A stretch of 64,000 bases of DNA from Streptomyces cinnamoneus (GTDB lineage: Bacteria > Actinomycetota > Actinomycetes > Streptomycetales > Streptomycetaceae). The position numbers and the translations under genes are program-made. The notes beneath the pieces are model-generated. The model had not been told where the DNA came from. It saw only the letters and a program-made list of their open reading frames with translations, and made no database searches. This document shows positions 1 through 9,343 of this stretch, in pieces (positions within the stretch are counted from its first letter, which is position 1; the number at the start of each line of letters is the position of its first letter). The stretch is taken from NCBI RefSeq assembly GCF_014650495.1, contig NZ_BMVB01000014.1, forward strand, positions 90,065 to 154,064, in the 5' to 3' direction.

Positions 1-3000
1 GCCCTGCCGATGCCGCAGCTCTCCGTCGACCGGACCGGCCTCAGCTGCTCCGGCGCGCTGCTGGAGTTCGCCCGCGGCGCCGACCGCCCGTACCTGCTGG
101 ACAGCGCCACGGGCAGCGTCGTGCTGTACTTCCGGGGTGCGAACGGGCAGTTCTTCGCCACCTATTACGACACCCTCGTCTCCCGCGCCACCCGGCAGTT
201 CGCGGGCCCCGACGGCACCGCGATGACCTTCGCCGCCCGCGACGCGGGCACCGACCTCGCCGGCCTGGACATCCTCATCATGGACGTCGGCGACGCCGGG
301 CTGTGCGAGCTGACGATCCGGCGCGGCAAGGAGAGCGAGATCTGGCGCCGGCTGCCGCGCCGGGCCGCCGACTTCGCCGCCGCCGTCAACGGTGCGGCGG
401 GCGGAGCGTACGACTACGCGCGGCAGGCCGAGAGCAACCGCCCCGGCGTGCCGCTGTCGGCCGGTTCCCGGCTCCTGGTCGTCGACCCGGGCAAGGCGCA
501 GGAAGTGCCGCTGGGCACCGTGCCCGACCTCGTCACCGGTCACGGGCCCCGCTGGCGCGCGGACAAGCCCGGCCGGGCCTACGCCTTCGACGGGCGGCAG
601 AACGTCGTGGCCATGGACGCGCATCTGGAGCGCGCCGCCGCGACGGGCGACCTGACCCTGGAGGCGTGGGTCAACCCCGAGCGGGTGCCCGGCGCAGCCC
701 GCGTCATCGACGCCAACACCGGTGACAGCCCCTTCACGCTGGGCCTGCTGGCTCCCCCCGCCCCGCCCGCGAGCCCCGCCCTCTCCTTCGACGGCAAGAG
801 CGGCGTCGCCGTCACGGACGCGCAGCTCGACATGTCCGGGACCGACTTCACGGTCGAGTTCTGGGCGCGGCGCCCCGCGGCCCCCGACGGGCGCCCGCAG
901 ATCGTGGTCGGGCACGGCACGTCGCACGCCGCCGACAGCTCCTCCCTGCACATCGGCTTCCGCGCGGACGGCACCTTCACCTTCGCCTTCTACGGGGACG
1001 ACCTCGACACGAAGGAGAAGTACACCGACACCGCCTGGCACCACTGGGCGTGCGTCTACGCCAAGACCTCCCGCGAGCAGGTGATCTACCGGGACGGCGC
1101 GGAGGTGGGCCGGCGCACGGCGACACGCGGCTACCGCGGCACCGGCCCCTTCAGCTTCGGCAGCTCCCACGCCGGCTGGATCCCGGAGTACGCCCGGATC
1201 GAGATGGACGAGGTCCGGTTGTGGGCCACCGCCCGTACCGCGACCCAGATCCGTGAGCGGATGGAGACACGGCTCAAGGGCGACGAGGACGGTCTCTGGG
1301 GCTGCTGGTCCTGCACGGGGCCGGCTTCCGGGCCCGACGGGAAGCCGGTCGTCACCGACCGCTCGCCGCAGCACTACCCCGTGGCCTTGCGCGGTACCGT
1401 CACCACCGCCACCGCCCCCGAGGTGCTCACCGCCGGCGAGACCCCCGGCTACCGCATCGTCGCCGCCGTCGGCAACCGCCTCACCGCCACCCGCGCCTCC
1501 TTCCCGCTGCGCGAGTGGACCCATCTGGCCGCCGCCTACGAGCAGTCGTGGGCGGTCGAGCTCGCCGACGGCGCGTACGCGGAGGCGCCCGACAACGACG
1601 CGCTCGACATCGCCGGCGACCTCACCGTCGAGGTCTTCTGCCGCGTCGACGCCCTCGGCACGGTCCAGGGCCTGCTCTCCAAGGGCCGTACCGCCGACGG
1701 CTCCGGCGGCAGCGTCCCGTACCGGCTGCTCGTCCTGCCCGACGGCAGGCTGGAGTTCGGCTTCGAGGAGCCGGACGGGAAGCTCGTGCGGTTCGCCTCC
1801 ACCGGGGCCCTCGGCGCGGGAACGTTCCACCGGATCGGCGTCGTCCGCAAGGGCGGCCGCTCGATGCAGGAGCGCAAGGGCAGCAAGGAGATCACCGCGG
1901 CCGGCGCCGACGGCAAGCCCGTCAAGCAGACCGTGGAACTGGTGGAGTCCGTCGACGTCCAGGAGTGGCAGGAGATCCGCTTCTTCGTCGACGGCCGCGA
2001 GGCGGGCACCACCCGCTACGAGGGGTCCGGCGCCAAGGGCAACACCGGCACGCTCGACATCGGCCGCGCCCGGGACGGCCTGGAGACGCACTCCTTCACC
2101 GGCGTCGTCTCCGAGGTCCGGCTGTGGGGCGTGGCCCGCGACGCGGCCCAGCTCGGCACGCCCGTCTCCGCGCGCGACCGCGGCCTGACCGCGCACTGGC
2201 GCTTCGAGGAGAACGCCGGCAACACCGCCGCCGACGCCACCGGCTCGCACGCCGCCCGGCTGCGCGGCGCCCGCTGGACCCGTAACCCCGACCCGCGGGG
2301 CAGCCTCTTCCGTATCCACCGCAACGGCGTCTCCGTGGCCTGCGACCCGCTGGAGAGCGACGACTTCGCGGACTACGGCGACGCCCAGCTCTCCCTCGGT
2401 GCCCGTCTCAAGGGCGGCCAGGCCACCCAGCCCTTCCACGGCGTCCTGGAGGAGGTGCGGATCTGGCGCACCGCCCGCACCCAGGAGCAGGTCCTCGACA
2501 ACCTCTTCACCCGCCTCCAGGGCGGGAAGGAGGACCTGATCGCCTACTGGTCCTTCGACCGGGCCTCCACCGACGAGGGCGCCGGCCTCGTCCGGGACGA
2601 GGGCCTGCGCGGCAACGACCTGACCCTCCCCGCCGGGCCGGGCCGCCCCACCGCCGTGCTGTCCACGGCCCCCGTCTCCAGTGACACCGCCCAGGTCCGC
2701 TCGGCACTCGCCGCCATGCGCACGCCCTTCCACGAGCAGATCACCGGGTCCCCCGCCGTCGCCGAGTACGCCGACATGCAGTACTCGGCCAAGGGCGAGG
2801 CGTTCGGCGTGCTGAAGCGGGCCTACGGCTACCTGCGCGACGGCCGCTGGCACCTGGTCACCGGCTACAAGGTCGGGGACCTGGTCAGCGAATGGGTCAG
2901 CCAGGTGCAGTTCGACCCGCAGCTGGTCGGCTACGTCGAGGGGGCACCGCCCGTGCCGTCGGAGAACCTCACGCCCAACACCGTCGACCCCGACCGGGCG

Positions 3001-4620
3001 ACGTACGACGGCGTCGCCTCGGTGGAGTTCACCGAGGCCGAGGAGGTCGTCCACTCGCTGTCGTCGGCCAAGGAGCGCAGCGTCGACGCGGCGTTCACCT
3101 TCGCCCTCTCCAACGAGGTCGACGTCGACATGTGGATGATCGCCGCGCCGCTGGGCTTCGGCGTCGCCAAGTCCATGGCGAAGGCCAAGGTGTCGGTGGG
3201 GGTGCGCGGCAGCCTGGAGTTCTCCAACAGCTGGGCCGACGAGACCGCGGTCTCCCAGGGCGAGAACTCCGCCCGCGCGATGAAGGTGGACCTCTCCGGC
3301 AGCTGGGAGGACCCGTTGAAGCCGCTCAACGCCGCGCTCGGCCGTCGCTACGTGCCCGTCAACACCGGCTTCGCCGTGGTGCAGTCGCAGACCGCCGACG
3401 TGTTCGCGCTGCGCCTCGCACACAGCGGAGCCCTGGTCGCCTACCGCATCCAGCCCAACCCCGACGTTCCCAAGGACTGGAACGTCGTGCCCTTCCCGCT
3501 GAACCCCCGCTACACCAAGCAGGGAACCCTCGACGGCACCGTGGGGTACGACGAGCGCGGCAGGGTCCTCGATCCCGACTACGCGTCGGGCCGCGAGCAG
3601 GGCGAGTACAGCTACTACAAGCCGCGCGAGGCGTACGCCATCAAGCGGCGCATCCAGCGCGAACAGCAGCGGCTGCGCAGCTACTACGAGACGGTCTCCA
3701 CCGAGACCGGCGTGCCCGACCCCACCGCCGAGCGGGCGGGCCGCGTCCTGGGCACCGCGATCGGGGGCGACACCTCCCCCGGCAAGGGACGCGACACGGC
3801 CGGCAGCACCACCGGCGACGGCTTCTCCCGCCGGGACCTGGTCAACACCTACGTCTGGACGGCGGACGGCGGTTTCTTCGCCGAGACCACCGAGACCACG
3901 GACGCGGTGAGCGAGACGACCGCCGGCTCCTACTCGCTCTCCGGCTCCGTGGGCGCCTCCGTCGGCGCGTCCTTCGACGTCATGGGCGTCGGCGTCAACG
4001 CACAGCTCGACGCCTCCGTCGGCGGTGGCATGTCCGTCACCCGTGCCCGCGGCAAGCAGGCGTCCCGTTCCTTCGGGCTGAACGTGACCTGCGCGCCGTC
4101 CGGCAACCTCCAGAAGTACGACGCGGGGCGCAAGCCCGTCTTCGATGCCGGCGGCAATCCGGTCAACGCCCCCGGCAAGGTCGACGCGTACCGGTTCCTC
4201 AGCTTCTACCTCGGCGAGGACACCGAGCACTTCGACACGTTCTTCCACAAGGTCGTGGACCCGAGGTGGCTGGAGAACGGCACCGACCCGAACGCGGCCG
4301 CGCTGCGCCAGGCGCGCCAGTCGGACCGCAAGCCGCCGTGCTGGCGGGTGATGCACCGCGTCACCTTCGTCAGCCGTCTCCTGCCGCCCGTGCCGCCCGC
4401 CGACGCCCCGCCGGTCGAGCGCGCGATGCGGGAGCTGGACCTGGAGAGCAACTACGAGCTCGTCCGCCGTCTCGACCCCTACGTCAAGGCGTCGGCCACC
4501 GGCCGTGACGCACTCGCCGAGGCCGTGCGCACCGCCCTGGCCACGCGCCTGCCGGAGCTGGTCCCGCACACGGTGGAGGTGATCGACTTCCTCGCGCAGT
4601 ACTACGGCGTGGAGGGCTGA
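1..4620 (+). CDS. LamG/concanavalin-A-like multidomain protein, 5' end cut by window
   Basis: The frame is open to base 1. The first ATG (base 10) has no room for a ribosome site, so the gene probably begins outside the window; 1539 residues are visible. Jelly-roll LamG-like units lie at about residues 194-224 (partial), 260-421, 518-718 and 778-830. They are recognised by FDG...TVEFW-type strands and repeated closing strands such as EVRLWATARTATQI, EVRLWGVARDAAQL and EVRIWRTARTQEQV. The last 600 residues lack LamG units and hold two Gly/Ser/Val-rich stretches (about residues 1035-1090 and 1305-1365) with alternating small and hydrophobic residues, as in beta-rich or pore-like proteins. No signal peptide can be judged. 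LamG folds usually bind carbohydrate or protein ligands; the role here is unknown. A strong hairpin follows the stop codon. Confidence 0.8.
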   Translation, partial: ALPMPQLSVDRTGLSCSGALLEFARGADRPYLLDSATGSVVLYFRGANGQFFATYYDTLVSRATRQFAGPDGTAMTFAARDAGTDLAGLDILIMDVGDAGLCELTIRRGKESEIWRRLPRRAADFAAAVNGAAGGAYDYARQAESNRPGVPLSAGSRLLVVDPGKAQEVPLGTVPDLVTGHGPRWRADKPGRAYAFDGRQNVVAMDAHLERAAATGDLTLEAWVNPERVPGAARVIDANTGDSPFTLGLLAPPAPPASPALSFDGKSGVAVTDAQLDMSGTDFTVEFWARRPAAPDGRPQIVVGHGTSHAADSSSLHIGFRADGTFTFAFYGDDLDTKEKYTDTAWHHWACVYAKTSREQVIYRDGAEVGRRTATRGYRGTGPFSFGSSHAGWIPEYARIEMDEVRLWATARTATQIRERMETRLKGDEDGLWGCWSCTGPASGPDGKPVVTDRSPQHYPVALRGTVTTATAPEVLTAGETPGYRIVAAVGNRLTATRASFPLREWTHLAAAYEQSWAVELADGAYAEAPDNDALDIAGDLTVEVFCRVDALGTVQGLLSKGRTADGSGGSVPYRLLVLPDGRLEFGFEEPDGKLVRFASTGALGAGTFHRIGVVRKGGRSMQERKGSKEITAAGADGKPVKQTVELVESVDVQEWQEIRFFVDGREAGTTRYEGSGAKGNTGTLDIGRARDGLETHSFTGVVSEVRLWGVARDAAQLGTPVSARDRGLTAHWRFEENAGNTAADATGSHAARLRGARWTRNPDPRGSLFRIHRNGVSVACDPLESDDFADYGDAQLSLGARLKGGQATQPFHGVLEEVRIWRTARTQEQVLDNLFTRLQGGKEDLIAYWSFDRASTDEGAGLVRDEGLRGNDLTLPAGPGRPTAVLSTAPVSSDTAQVRSALAAMRTPFHEQITGSPAVAEYADMQYSAKGEAFGVLKRAYGYLRDGRWHLVTGYKVGDLVSEWVSQVQFDPQLVGYVEGAPPVPSENLTPNTVDPDRATYDGVASVEFTEAEEVVHSLSSAKERSVDAAFTFALSNEVDVDMWMIAAPLGFGVAKSMAKAKVSVGVRGSLEFSNSWADETAVSQGENSARAMKVDLSGSWEDPLKPLNAALGRRYVPVNTGFAVVQSQTADVFALRLAHSGALVAYRIQPNPDVPKDWNVVPFPLNPRYTKQGTLDGTVGYDERGRVLDPDYASGREQGEYSYYKPREAYAIKRRIQREQQRLRSYYETVSTETGVPDPTAERAGRVLGTAIGGDTSPGKGRDTAGSTTGDGFSRRDLVNTYVWTADGGFFAETTETTDAVSETTAGSYSLSGSVGASVGASFDVMGVGVNAQLDASVGGGMSVTRARGKQASRSFGLNVTCAPSGNLQKYDAGRKPVFDAGGNPVNAPGKVDAYRFLSFYLGEDTEHFDTFFHKVVDPRWLENGTDPNAAALRQARQSDRKPPCWRVMHRVTFVSRLLPPVPPADAPPVERAMRELDLESNYELVRRLDPYVKASATGRDALAEAVRTALATRLPELVPHTVEVIDFLAQYYGVEG

Positions 4621-4641
4621 CGCCCGGGGCCCGCGCAGGGC

Positions 4642-4682
4642 GCCGTGCCCGGGGCGGGGTTTCTCCCCGTCCCGGGCACGGC
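4642..4682. terminator. bidirectional terminator hairpin
   Basis: Arms 4642-4659 and 4665-4682 pair over 18 positions with a single G-U wobble around a 5-base loop (TTTCT). It lies between the convergent stop codons of the LamG gene and the amidase gene and can serve both strands. There is no long U tract, which is usual for actinomycete terminators. Confidence 0.75.
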
Positions 4683-4709
4683 GGCCAGGGCCGTGCGGGA
4701 GGACTGTGG

Positions 4710-6305
4710 TCAGCTGCCCGGCCCCACCGACGGCAGGTAGCGCGGCGCCCGCCAGGCGCCCAGCCTGTGCTCCACGGCGGCCCCCAGCGCCAGCAGCCTG
4801 GCGTCCTGGTGGTCACCGGCCATGAGGAGCACGCCGACGGGCAGTTCGTTCACGAAACCGGCGGGTACGGACAGCGACGGGTAGCCGGCCGCGGCCGCGG
4901 GCGTGGAGGACGGGATCACGTCGTTGTCGCCTCGCGCGCAGTCGGTCGTCCAGGCGGGCGGGTTCGTCGGGGAGGCGATGGCGTCCAGGTGGTGGGCGGC
5001 CATGGTCTCGTCCAGGGAGCGCCGGGACAGGTTGTTCAGTTCGGCGCGCATCGCCCGGTGTTCCGGGCTGGTGGCGGGAGGCGCGGCCAGGGCCTGCTCG
5101 AAGAGTTCCTGGCCGGCGAAGCAGGTGCGTTCCGCCGGGTGGGTGCGGTTGAACCCGATCAGTTCGGTGAGGGTGCGGGGCCCGGCACGGGTGGCGAGGT
5201 AGGCGTTGATGTCCCGGTGGAATTCGCTGAGCAGCGTCGGGTATTCGAGTTCGGCGAGCCGGGCCTGGTAGGGCGGGGTCACCTCGACGACCTCGGCTCC
5301 CGCGCTGCGCAGCTTCTCGGCCGTGCGGGTCATGAGGGCGTCGACCTGCGGTCCGAGTGAGGGCAGCCGCCACAGGCCGATGCGTCGGCCGCGCAGGCCG
5401 TGCGCCTGCTGGTCCACGGGGCCGGGGGTGCCCTTGGGGCGCAGGGTTTCGCCGCCGCTCAGCACCGACAGGGTGATCGCCGCATCGGTCACGTTGCGTG
5501 CCATCGGTCCTGCGGTGTCCTGCTCGGCGGAGATGGGCACCACCCCCGCCCCGCTGACGAGTCCGCGACTGGGTTTGTGGCCGACCACCCCATTCATCCC
5601 GGCCGGGCACACGATGGAGCCGTCCGTCTCGGTGCCGATCGCCACCTGTGCCAAGGACGCGGCCATCGCGGCGGCCGATCCGGAGGACGAGCCGCAGGGG
5701 TTCCGGTCCAGGACGTACGGGTTGTTGGTCTGCCCGCCCACCGCCGACCACCCCGACGTCGGTTTGGCGGCACGGAAGTTCGCCCATTCCGACAGGTTCG
5801 TCTTGCCCAGGATCACGGCCCCCGCCTCCCGCAGGCGGGTCACCAGGGTGGCATCGGCGTCCGGCGGGCGTCCGGCCAGGGCCAGCGAACCGGCGGTGGT
5901 CGGCATGTCGCGGGTGTTCACGTTGTCCTTCAGCAGCACCGGTATGCCGTCGAGCGGGCCACGGGTCGTGCCGTGCCGGTGCCTGGCGTCGCTGGCGGCC
6001 GCCTGGCGCAGGGCCGTCGGGTCGGTGCGCAGGACCGCGTGGATCGTGGGATCGACGGCCTCGATCCGCCGCAGGTAGGCGCTGGTCAGCGCCGACGAGG
6101 TCAGCGAACCGCCGGCCATGCGGGCCTGCAGCTGCGGGATCGTCGTCGTGTCGAGGTCCACTCCCCGTACCGGGGACGCCCCGGCCGGTGGCAGCCCGCT
6201 GTCGGTGCCGGGTTCCGTGGCCTGGGCACGCGGCCCCGGCACGCCCGTCACGAGGGACCCCGCCGCCAGAGCGGCCATCAGTGCAGCAGTTCTCCTCTTC
6301 CTCAT
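4710..6305 (-). CDS. secreted amidase (amidase signature family)
   Basis: This 531-residue protein belongs to the amidase-signature family, which hydrolyses amide bonds. The Ser-cisSer-Lys machinery is visible: Lys in LLKDNVNT near residue 126, Ser in the Gly/Ser-rich segment CGSSSGSAAA near 205, and the nucleophile region GTETDGSIVCPAG near 229. The N-terminus MRKRRTAALMAALAAGSLV plus a following AQA site is a Sec-type signal peptide, so the enzyme should act outside the cell. Length fits secreted actinobacterial members. It is transcribed alone, with its promoter region facing the ferredoxin gene. The substrate cannot be read from the sequence. Confidence 0.9.
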   Translation of the reverse strand: MRKRRTAALMAALAAGSLVTGVPGPRAQATEPGTDSGLPPAGASPVRGVDLDTTTIPQLQARMAGGSLTSSALTSAYLRRIEAVDPTIHAVLRTDPTALRQAAASDARHRHGTTRGPLDGIPVLLKDNVNTRDMPTTAGSLALAGRPPDADATLVTRLREAGAVILGKTNLSEWANFRAAKPTSGWSAVGGQTNNPYVLDRNPCGSSSGSAAAMAASLAQVAIGTETDGSIVCPAGMNGVVGHKPSRGLVSGAGVVPISAEQDTAGPMARNVTDAAITLSVLSGGETLRPKGTPGPVDQQAHGLRGRRIGLWRLPSLGPQVDALMTRTAEKLRSAGAEVVEVTPPYQARLAELEYPTLLSEFHRDINAYLATRAGPRTLTELIGFNRTHPAERTCFAGQELFEQALAAPPATSPEHRAMRAELNNLSRRSLDETMAAHHLDAIASPTNPPAWTTDCARGDNDVIPSSTPAAAAGYPSLSVPAGFVNELPVGVLLMAGDHQDARLLALGAAVEHRLGAWRAPRYLPSVGPGS

Positions 6306-6451
6306 GAGCCTCAGCGCACTACATGGCCGGTGTCCGGCACAAGGGTGCCTCCCTGCCGCCCGTCCCCCGGATGGAGCAGCGTTTGCGGAGCTCGTGGCCG
6401 ATCGGGGGTAGGAAGAGGGTGAGTGCCCCCGCGAGCGAAGGAGCGCCCGGG

Positions 6452-6664
6452 ATGAGGGTGGTGGTCGACCTCAACCGTTGTCAGGGCTACGCGCAGTGTG
6501 CCTTTCTCGCTCCCCGGGTGTTCGAGCTGCACGGCGACGAGGCCCTGCTGTACACCCCGGCCGTGCCCGCCGAGCAGCACGAGCGGGTGCTGCGGGCCGC
6601 GGCCGCCTGCCCGGTGCAGGCGATCGTCGTCGGGGAGCAGGCGGGTGCGGCCGGTGTCCGGTGA
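6452..6664 (+). CDS. [3Fe-4S] ferredoxin for a P450 system
   Basis: A 70-residue ferredoxin with Cys10 and Cys16 in CQGYAQC and Cys53 in the CP motif. The position that would hold a fourth cysteine in a [4Fe-4S] protein is Tyr13, so a [3Fe-4S] cluster is expected. It passes electrons from the reductase encoded next to the P450 two genes on. The ATG at 6452 gives the normal family length; an in-frame ATG further upstream would add an unconserved tail. The stop codon lies inside the start region of the reductase gene, so the two are translationally coupled. The three genes form one operon. Confidence 0.88.
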   Translation: MRVVVDLNRCQGYAQCAFLAPRVFELHGDEALLYTPAVPAEQHERVLRAAAACPVQAIVVGEQAGAAGVR

Positions 6665-8021
6665 CCTGCGCAGCGGACGGATCGTCATCGTCGGTGCCTC
6701 CCTGGCCGGCCTGCGGGCCGCCGAAGCGCTGCGCGACGAGGGCTTCACCGGCTCCCTGACGCTCGTCGGGGACGAGCCCCACCTGCCGTACGACCGTCCG
6801 CCGCTGTCGAAGCAGGTGCTGCTCGGGCGGGCGCGGGCCGAGGAGTGCGGGCTGCCGGCACGCCGCGCGCTGCAGGCGCGGTGGCGGCTCGGGGTGGGTG
6901 CCGTCGGTGTGGACACGGCCGGCAAGCGGGTGCTGCTCGCGGACGGCGAGCAGGTGCCGTACGACCGGCTGCTGATCGCCACGGGGACCCGGGCCCGGCC
7001 CTGGCCGGATCCCGGAGAGGCCGCTCTGGACGGGGTGTTCACGGTCCGCACGGTCGGGGACGCGAGCCGCCTCGCCGAGCGGCTCGACGCCGGTCCCCGC
7101 CGGGTGCTGGTGATCGGCGCGGGGTTCACCGGCTCCGAGATCGCCTCCGCCTGCCGGGAGCGCGGGCTGGCCGTGACGGTCGCGGAGCGCGGCCGGGCGC
7201 CGCTGATCGGCGCACTGGGCGGCACCGTGGGTGCCTGGGCCACGAAGCTGCAGCTCGCGCACGGCGTCGACCTGCGGTGCGGGGTGACGGTGAGCGCTCT
7301 CAAGGGCGAGAACGGCCGTCTGACCGGCGCCGAGTTCTCCGACGGCAGCCGCATCGACGCCGACGTGGCCGTGGTCGCCCTGGGCGCGGTCCGCAACACC
7401 GAATGGCTGGCCGACTCCGGGCTCGCCGCCGGGCCCCGGGGCGTGGCCTGCGACGCCGGGTGCCGGGTGTTCGACATGTACGGCATCGTCTCCGACGACG
7501 TCTTCGTCGCCGGGGACGTGGCCCGCTTCCCGCATCCGCTCTTCGAGTACCAGCTGATCGCCCTTGAGCACTGGGGCAACGCCGTCGCCCAGGCCGAGGT
7601 CGCCGCGCACAACATGGTCAGCTCCGGCCCGCACAGGCGCCCCCACCTGTCGGTGCCGGCCTTCTGGTCCAGCCAGTTCGGCCTCAACATCAAGTCCGTC
7701 GGCGTGCCGACCTTCTCCGACCAGGTCGTCATCGCCCAAGGTGCCCCGGAGGAACGCCGCCTGGTCGCGGTCTACGGCTACCGCGGCCGCGTCACCGCCG
7801 CGGTAGCCGTCAACCGGGCCAAATGGCTTGAGCACTATCAGCGGCTGATCGAAACCGCCGCCCCGTTCCCGCCCGGGCCCGGCGCGGCCGACTTCGTCGA
7901 CGGCAGCGAACCCGTCCCCTCCGATGTGCCGGACCCCAGGGTGCTCTCGCACGGCCCGACCGTCGCCCTCACCGGCCACCTGCCCGACCGGCGCCTGACC
8001 CTGCTGCGTCCCGGAGGCTGA
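6645..8021 (+). CDS. FAD-dependent NAD(P)H ferredoxin reductase
   Basis: A protein of about 458 residues in the pyridine nucleotide-disulfide oxidoreductase superfamily. The FAD-binding GxGxxG-type motif is RIVIVGASLAGLRAAEALR near the N-terminus. The NAD(P)H-binding motif is LVIGAGFTGSEIASA near residue 160, and the second FAD motif VFVAGDVARF comes near residue 288. The GTG at 6645 is chosen because GGGGAG lies 7 bases upstream; GTG at 6654 is the alternative. Both overlap the ferredoxin stop codon. It would reduce the preceding ferredoxin and so feed the P450 at 8052. It is the only ferredoxin reductase seen in this window, so it might also serve the two P450s of the PKS cluster (inference). 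Confidence 0.88.
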   Translation: MRPVSGDLRSGRIVIVGASLAGLRAAEALRDEGFTGSLTLVGDEPHLPYDRPPLSKQVLLGRARAEECGLPARRALQARWRLGVGAVGVDTAGKRVLLADGEQVPYDRLLIATGTRARPWPDPGEAALDGVFTVRTVGDASRLAERLDAGPRRVLVIGAGFTGSEIASACRERGLAVTVAERGRAPLIGALGGTVGAWATKLQLAHGVDLRCGVTVSALKGENGRLTGAEFSDGSRIDADVAVVALGAVRNTEWLADSGLAAGPRGVACDAGCRVFDMYGIVSDDVFVAGDVARFPHPLFEYQLIALEHWGNAVAQAEVAAHNMVSSGPHRRPHLSVPAFWSSQFGLNIKSVGVPTFSDQVVIAQGAPEERRLVAVYGYRGRVTAAVAVNRAKWLEHYQRLIETAAPFPPGPGAADFVDGSEPVPSDVPDPRVLSHGPTVALTGHLPDRRLTLLRPGG

Positions 8022-8051
8022 CCGCCCGCCGCCCCGCTAGGAGCCCCGCTC

Positions 8052-9266
8052 ATGTCCTCGGAAACCCTCTTCCGGCGCATCACCGACTCCCGTCACCGCC
8101 CCGATCCCTATCCGCTGTACGCAGAGCTGCGGGAAGCCGGCGGCGTGGCGCGCCAGGAGAGCGGGGCGTACCTGGTGGGCACCTACCACGAGATCAACGC
8201 CCTGCTCCACGATCCGCGCGTCAGCTCGGACCTGCGCAACCGCACCGAACCCGACCCGGGTCTCCTGGTGCCGGAGGGGCTTCCGCCGGCCTTCATCGGC
8301 ATCGACGACCCCGAACACGACAGGCTCCGGCGGCTGACCATGCGGCAGTTCGGTCCGCCCTGTTCACCCGGCCGCGTGGACGCCCTGCACGAGGAGATGG
8401 AAGGCATCGCCGAGGAACTGGCCGACGGCCTGGCGGGCAGGGACCGCGTCGACCTCGTCGACGACTTCGCCTTCCCGCTGCCCGTCACCGTCATCTGCCG
8501 GCTGCTCGGCGTGCCGCACGAGGACGTGCAGAAGCTGCACACCTGGGCGGACACCGTCGTCGCGAGCCTGGACTTCGCTCCCGGGGAGGATCCCGAGCCG
8601 CGACGGCGCGCCGCCCAGGAGGCACGCATGACCATGGGCACGTACCTGGGCGAGCTCGCCGGGGAACGGCGGGGCAGCCCCGCCGGCGACATGCTCTCCG
8701 GCCTCGTCAACGACGAGGGCCCGGAGGGACGTCTCACCGACCTGGAACTCATGGTCACCACCGTCCTGCTGCTGATCGCCGGGCACGAGACCACCGTCAA
8801 CCTCATCACCAACGGCATGCTCACCCTCCTCCGCCACCCCGGGGAACTCGAACGGCTGCGGGCCCATCCGGAACTGATGCCCGGCGCGGTCGAGGAGCTC
8901 CTGCGCTACGAGCCCCCCGTGCAGATGCTGCCCCAGCGCACCGCGCTGGCCGACATCGAGATCGCCGGAGTGACCATCCCCCGGGGTGTGCCGCTGATCC
9001 TGGTCCTGGCCTCGGGCAACCGCGACCCGCTGCGCTTCCCCGAGCCCGACCGCTTCGACCCCACCCGGAGCGACAACCAGCACTTCGGCTTCGGCAGCGG
9101 CATCCACAACTGCTTCGGCGCGCCGCTCGCCCGCCTGGAGACGCAGATCGCGCTCACCACGTTGCTGCGCCGGCTCGACACCCCACGGCTGCTGGAGGAC
9201 CCGCCCGAGTACCGCAACAGCCCCGTCCTGCGCGGCCCCCGCCACCTGCCCGTCGCCCTGACGTAG
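8052..9266 (+). CDS. cytochrome P450
   Basis: A 404-residue soluble bacterial P450. The oxygen-activating I-helix motif is AGHETTVN, the ExxR motif is EELLR, and the heme ligand cysteine lies in FGFGSGIHNCFG near residue 355. It begins 30 bases after the reductase gene with GGAG-type sequence upstream, completing a ferredoxin-reductase-P450 operon, a self-sufficient class I monooxygenase set. No biosynthetic genes adjoin it, so the substrate is unknown. It lacks the LPVTW tail of the two P450s near 53 kb and appears to belong to a different subfamily. Confidence 0.92.
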   Translation: MSSETLFRRITDSRHRPDPYPLYAELREAGGVARQESGAYLVGTYHEINALLHDPRVSSDLRNRTEPDPGLLVPEGLPPAFIGIDDPEHDRLRRLTMRQFGPPCSPGRVDALHEEMEGIAEELADGLAGRDRVDLVDDFAFPLPVTVICRLLGVPHEDVQKLHTWADTVVASLDFAPGEDPEPRRRAAQEARMTMGTYLGELAGERRGSPAGDMLSGLVNDEGPEGRLTDLELMVTTVLLLIAGHETTVNLITNGMLTLLRHPGELERLRAHPELMPGAVEELLRYEPPVQMLPQRTALADIEIAGVTIPRGVPLILVLASGNRDPLRFPEPDRFDPTRSDNQHFGFGSGIHNCFGAPLARLETQIALTTLLRRLDTPRLLEDPPEYRNSPVLRGPRHLPVALT

Positions 9267-9343
9267 CGGGGCCGTGGGCGATGCCCCTCCCCGGGGGAGA
9301 AACGGCCTGGACCGAGGCGGACGTCCTCCCCGAGAATCACCAC

